NCBI GenBank assembly: GCA_017546745.1
Contig: JAFYRZ010000146.1
Coordinates: forward strand, 1-7,712
Length of the DNA stretch: 7,712 bases
Source of the DNA: Clostridia bacterium
GTDB taxonomy: Bacteria > Bacillota_A > Clostridia > Oscillospirales > CAG-272
Reading direction: 5' to 3'
Shown here: positions 5,510 to 7,712 of the stretch, piece by piece
Numbering within the stretch: the first letter of the stretch is position 1
How the letters are laid out: each line of letters starts with the position of its first letter
Notes under the pieces: generated by a model
Seen by the model: the letters and a program-made list of their open reading frames with translations, nothing else
What the model was told of the DNA's origin: nothing
Databases searched by the model: none
Translations under genes and position numbers: made by a program

Positions 5510-6886
5510 ATGAACAGAGAAAACGTGATGGGCACGATGCCGATACCGAAGCTTCTTGCTTCAATATCCGTGCCGATAATTATTTCAATGCTCGTGCAGG
5601 CGCTTTACAACATAGTTGACTCCATCTTCGTTGCAAGGTTTGACAGCCTTGCGGGAACGGGCGCTCTGACCGTCGCATTCCCTATACAGAACCTTATGAT
5701 CGCGGTTGCGGTAGGACTTGCCGTCGGAATGAACGCGCTTTTATCAAGGGCACTCGGTCAAAAGGATTTCAAGAGAGCGAACCTTATCGCGGGACAGGGA
5801 CTTTTCCTCTCGCTTTGCGGTTATCTTATCTTCCTCGTCATCGGTCTTTTCTTCCTCCCCACCATAATTAACGCGCAGATAAGCGGCGGTGATGGATCGG
5901 CTCTTCTTTACGAATACAGCTACGACTACCTCTCTACGATATGCATCTTCTCCCTCGGCGTATTTATCCAGGTGACTATGGAAAGATACCTGCAGGCAAC
6001 CGGAAAGGCTATCTTCAGTATGGTTACTCAGCTCTCGGGCGCTGTCGTTAACATAATCCTCGACCCGATCTTCATCTTCTCGCTCGATATGGGCGTGCGC
6101 GGTGCGGCGATCGCTACCGTTATCGGTCAGTTTGTCGCCGGAGGAATCGGTATTCTTATAAACGTCCTTTACAATAAGGATATCCGCCTTATTCCGAGGA
6201 ACTTCCTCCCGAGGCTTGAGCCGATCAAGGAGATCCTCGTTATCGGTATTCCCTCGGTGCTTATGCAGGCGATAGGCTCGGTAATGACCTTCTTTATGAA
6301 CAAGATACTTATCGGCTTCGGCAACGAGGCGCTTAACGTATTCGGCATCTATTTCAAGATACAGTCCTTCATATTTATGCCTATCTTCGGTCTTGTAAGC
6401 GGTATGGTTCCCATTATCGCCTACAACTACGGCGCAAGAAAAAGGAAAAGAATCATGGACACCGTCCGCCTATCGTCTATCGCGGCTATGTCCTATATGG
6501 CGTTAGGCCTTATCGCATTTAACCTAATACCCGGCGCGCTTCTCTCTATCTTCAACGCGACCGATAACATTCTCGTCATCGGAAAGGCGGCGCTCAGAAC
6601 GATATCCCTCTCCTTCGTTTTCGCGGGCTTCGGTATCGTTACCTCAAACTTCTGTCAGGCGCTCGGAAAGAGCATCTACTCGCTTATTTCAAGCGTTGGC
6701 CGTCAGCTCGTCGTGCTTATCCCCGTGGCATATCTTCTCTCGCTTACGGGTAGCGTTACTGCGGTCTGGTGGGCGTTCCCTATCTCTGAGATCGTGAGCC
6801 TCGTTCTCTCGATATTCTTCTTTTTGCGCGTATCTCACAAGCTTATCCCCAAGGGATTTGGCGAAGAGGTCAAGGAAATTGCATAA
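5510..6886 (+). CDS. MATE-family multidrug/metabolite efflux transporter
   Basis: The 458-residue inner-membrane protein has the usual MATE length and about 12 membrane segments in two six-helix halves. It would export organic cations, drugs or metabolites in exchange for Na+ or H+. Family features in the first half are IPKLLASISVPIIISMLVQA, then LYNIVDSIFVAR in helix 1 (Asp37, the position of the coupling acid in NorM-type proteins), ALGQKDFKRAN (81-91), MERYLQATGKA (157-167) and NIILDPIFIF (181-190). The second half has NKILIGFGNEALNVFGI, PIIAYNYGARKRKR (301-314) and FCQALGKSIYS (381-391). The pattern resembles the MepA/DinF-like Firmicutes branch. The ATG at 5510 has AAAGGA about 9 bases before it, slightly long spacing. 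The gene is first in a unit with the AEC permease (36-base gap, no terminator between). Substrate cannot be predicted. No frameshift or missing segment is seen. Confidence 0.95.
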   Translation: MNRENVMGTMPIPKLLASISVPIIISMLVQALYNIVDSIFVARFDSLAGTGALTVAFPIQNLMIAVAVGLAVGMNALLSRALGQKDFKRANLIAGQGLFLSLCGYLIFLVIGLFFLPTIINAQISGGDGSALLYEYSYDYLSTICIFSLGVFIQVTMERYLQATGKAIFSMVTQLSGAVVNIILDPIFIFSLDMGVRGAAIATVIGQFVAGGIGILINVLYNKDIRLIPRNFLPRLEPIKEILVIGIPSVLMQAIGSVMTFFMNKILIGFGNEALNVFGIYFKIQSFIFMPIFGLVSGMVPIIAYNYGARKRKRIMDTVRLSSIAAMSYMALGLIAFNLIPGALLSIFNATDNILVIGKAALRTISLSFVFAGFGIVTSNFCQALGKSIYSLISSVGRQLVVLIPVAYLLSLTGSVTAVWWAFPISEIVSLVLSIFFFLRVSHKLIPKGFGEEVKEIA

Positions 6887-6922
6887 AATACATACTTTCG
6901 TTTACATTTTAGGAGAAAAACA

Positions 6923-7712
6923 ATGGGTGCTATTGCAACTAAGCTAATCTACAACGTTGGCATAATGTTTATAATGATGATCCCCGGCATCATTCTTAAG
7001 CGGTACAAGTTTATCGGGGACGGCTTCGGAAAGGGGCTTTCCAACCTCGTTCTTTATATCGCACAGCCCGCGCTTATCTTCCTCGCGTACCTCAGGGACT
7101 TTGACCGCGCGGTGCTCGGAAACATATTTCTCGTTTTAGTATTCTCTATCGTCGCGCATATAGTTTTCGCTATGGTCGCGCTTAAGACCTACGGCCGTGA
7201 GCCGGACGGCAGACGCCGTATGCTAAGGTTTGCGACCGTGTTCTCGAACGCGGCGTTTATGGGTATCCCCCTCGTTGAAAAGGTTCTCGGTGCGGACGCG
7301 CTTATCTACGCCTCGGTCTACAACATCACCTTTAACCTCTTCCTTTGGTCGTTCGGCGTTTACGTTTGCACCGAGGACCGCGATGAGGACGGCGACGGTG
7401 TTACCGACGGTGACGTGCTTACCGATTACCACGAAATAAAGGCGCAAAATCCCCTCTTCAAGTCCTTAAAGACCGCCATACTTCACCCGGTTACTATCGC
7501 GGCGCTTATCGGTCTTGTATTCTTCTTCCTACCCATAAACTCCTACGTTCCCGAGCTCGTTATCGAGTCGCTTACCCACCTTAAGGGACTTGTAATTCCG
7601 CTTTCGATGATGGTAATCGGCCTCAGGCTCTCGGACATCGACTTCCATGGAATTCTTAAGGAAAAGAGCATGTACCTCTTCCTTTGGTCGTTCGGCGTTT
7701 ACGTTTGCACCG
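6923..7712 (+). CDS. AEC (auxin efflux carrier) family permease, 3' end cut by window edge
   Basis: An open frame of 263 codons runs from the ATG at 6923 (AGGAG site 7 bases before) to the window end without a stop. The family (Mem_trans) usually has about 300-320 residues and 10 membrane segments, so 40-60 residues are missing. Features: first helix LIYNVGIMFIMMIPGIILKRY (7-28), AQPALIFLAYL (47-57), FSNAAFMGIPLVEKVLGADA with the conserved Asn109 and GIP, and LKGLVIPLSMMVIGLRLSDI (220-239) before the last helices. Bacterial members export or import small carboxylates such as malate; the substrate here is unknown. Between the two helical halves a cytosolic loop holds an acidic DxDxDGxxD run (154-162). 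Bases 7674-7712, encoding residues about 251-263, exactly copy 7335-7373, so the final residues may not belong to the real protein. It is likely co-transcribed with the MATE gene. Confidence 0.85.
   Translation, partial: MGAIATKLIYNVGIMFIMMIPGIILKRYKFIGDGFGKGLSNLVLYIAQPALIFLAYLRDFDRAVLGNIFLVLVFSIVAHIVFAMVALKTYGREPDGRRRMLRFATVFSNAAFMGIPLVEKVLGADALIYASVYNITFNLFLWSFGVYVCTEDRDEDGDGVTDGDVLTDYHEIKAQNPLFKSLKTAILHPVTIAALIGLVFFFLPINSYVPELVIESLTHLKGLVIPLSMMVIGLRLSDIDFHGILKEKSMYLFLWSFGVYVCT
7335..7373 (+). repeat. 39-base direct repeat, internal copy
   Basis: This copy lies inside the AEC permease gene and encodes NLFLWSFGVYVCT plus the first base of the next Glu codon. It sits in a natural context: the preceding ASVYNITF and the following acidic loop are continuous with it. 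It is identical base for base to the window's last 39 bases. Confidence 0.95.
7674..7712 (+). repeat. 39-base direct repeat, terminal copy ending at the window edge
   Basis: The last 39 bases equal 7335-7373 exactly and are in the same reading frame, encoding YLFLWSFGVYVCT after LKEKSM. The identity starts abruptly and runs to the final base. Synonymous positions are identical too, which a family repeat within a membrane protein would not keep. A sequence-assembly artefact at a contig end is the simplest reading. Confidence 0.9.

Noticed and set aside
6879..6907. Possible promoter before the AEC gene (TTGCAT, 17 bases, TTACAT)
   Set aside because: The -10 candidate matches only about half of the consensus, unlike the four strong promoters in this window, and the -35 candidate lies inside the MATE coding end. 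Co-transcription is simpler.

Overview
The window looks like a contig from an uncultured Gram-positive anaerobe of the Clostridia (Firmicutes/Bacillota). The support is indirect: purine-rich Shine-Dalgarno sites, four near-consensus housekeeping promoters each with a 17-bp spacer, strong intrinsic terminators, a type II (not type I) pantothenate kinase, a short MutS-family ATPase, and a flavoprotein with a compact cysteine motif of the kind common in anaerobes. No rRNA, tRNA, CRISPR array or transposase gene was seen. No stretch over 300 bases lacks a gene; the longest gaps are about 190-260 bases and hold promoters, terminators and hairpins.

Left half (1-3482, minus strand): one tightly packed four-gene operon read right to left from a promoter at 3454-3482. 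Its order is a MutS-family ATPase without mismatch-recognition domains, a type II pantothenate kinase (coaW, first step of CoA synthesis), a two-CBS-domain protein, and a highly charged coiled-coil protein cut off by the left edge. The genes overlap by 1, 4 and 8 bases, so translational coupling is likely.

Centre (3483-5417): a hairpin-bearing divergent intergenic region is followed on the plus strand by two single-gene transcription units, each with its own promoter and terminator. The first encodes an iron-sulfur-flavoprotein-like NAD(P)H:FMN reductase family protein with a C-x2-C-x2-C-x5-C motif. The second encodes an unrecognised multi-pass membrane protein with two cytosolic-type cysteine clusters, one of them C-x2-C-x2-C-x4-C. 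The similar cysteine spacing suggests, but does not prove, a redox relationship.

Right half (5418-7712, plus strand): a MATE-family efflux transporter under its own promoter, followed after 36 bases by an AEC (auxin efflux carrier) family permease with a TSP3-like acidic loop. The permease runs off the right edge. The last 39 bases of the window exactly duplicate 39 bases from inside the same gene, in frame, which looks more like an assembly-end artefact than biology.

I do not see a clear new defence or mobile system. The least explained items are the cysteine-rich membrane protein, the MutS/PanK/CBS/coiled-coil operon, and the terminal duplication.
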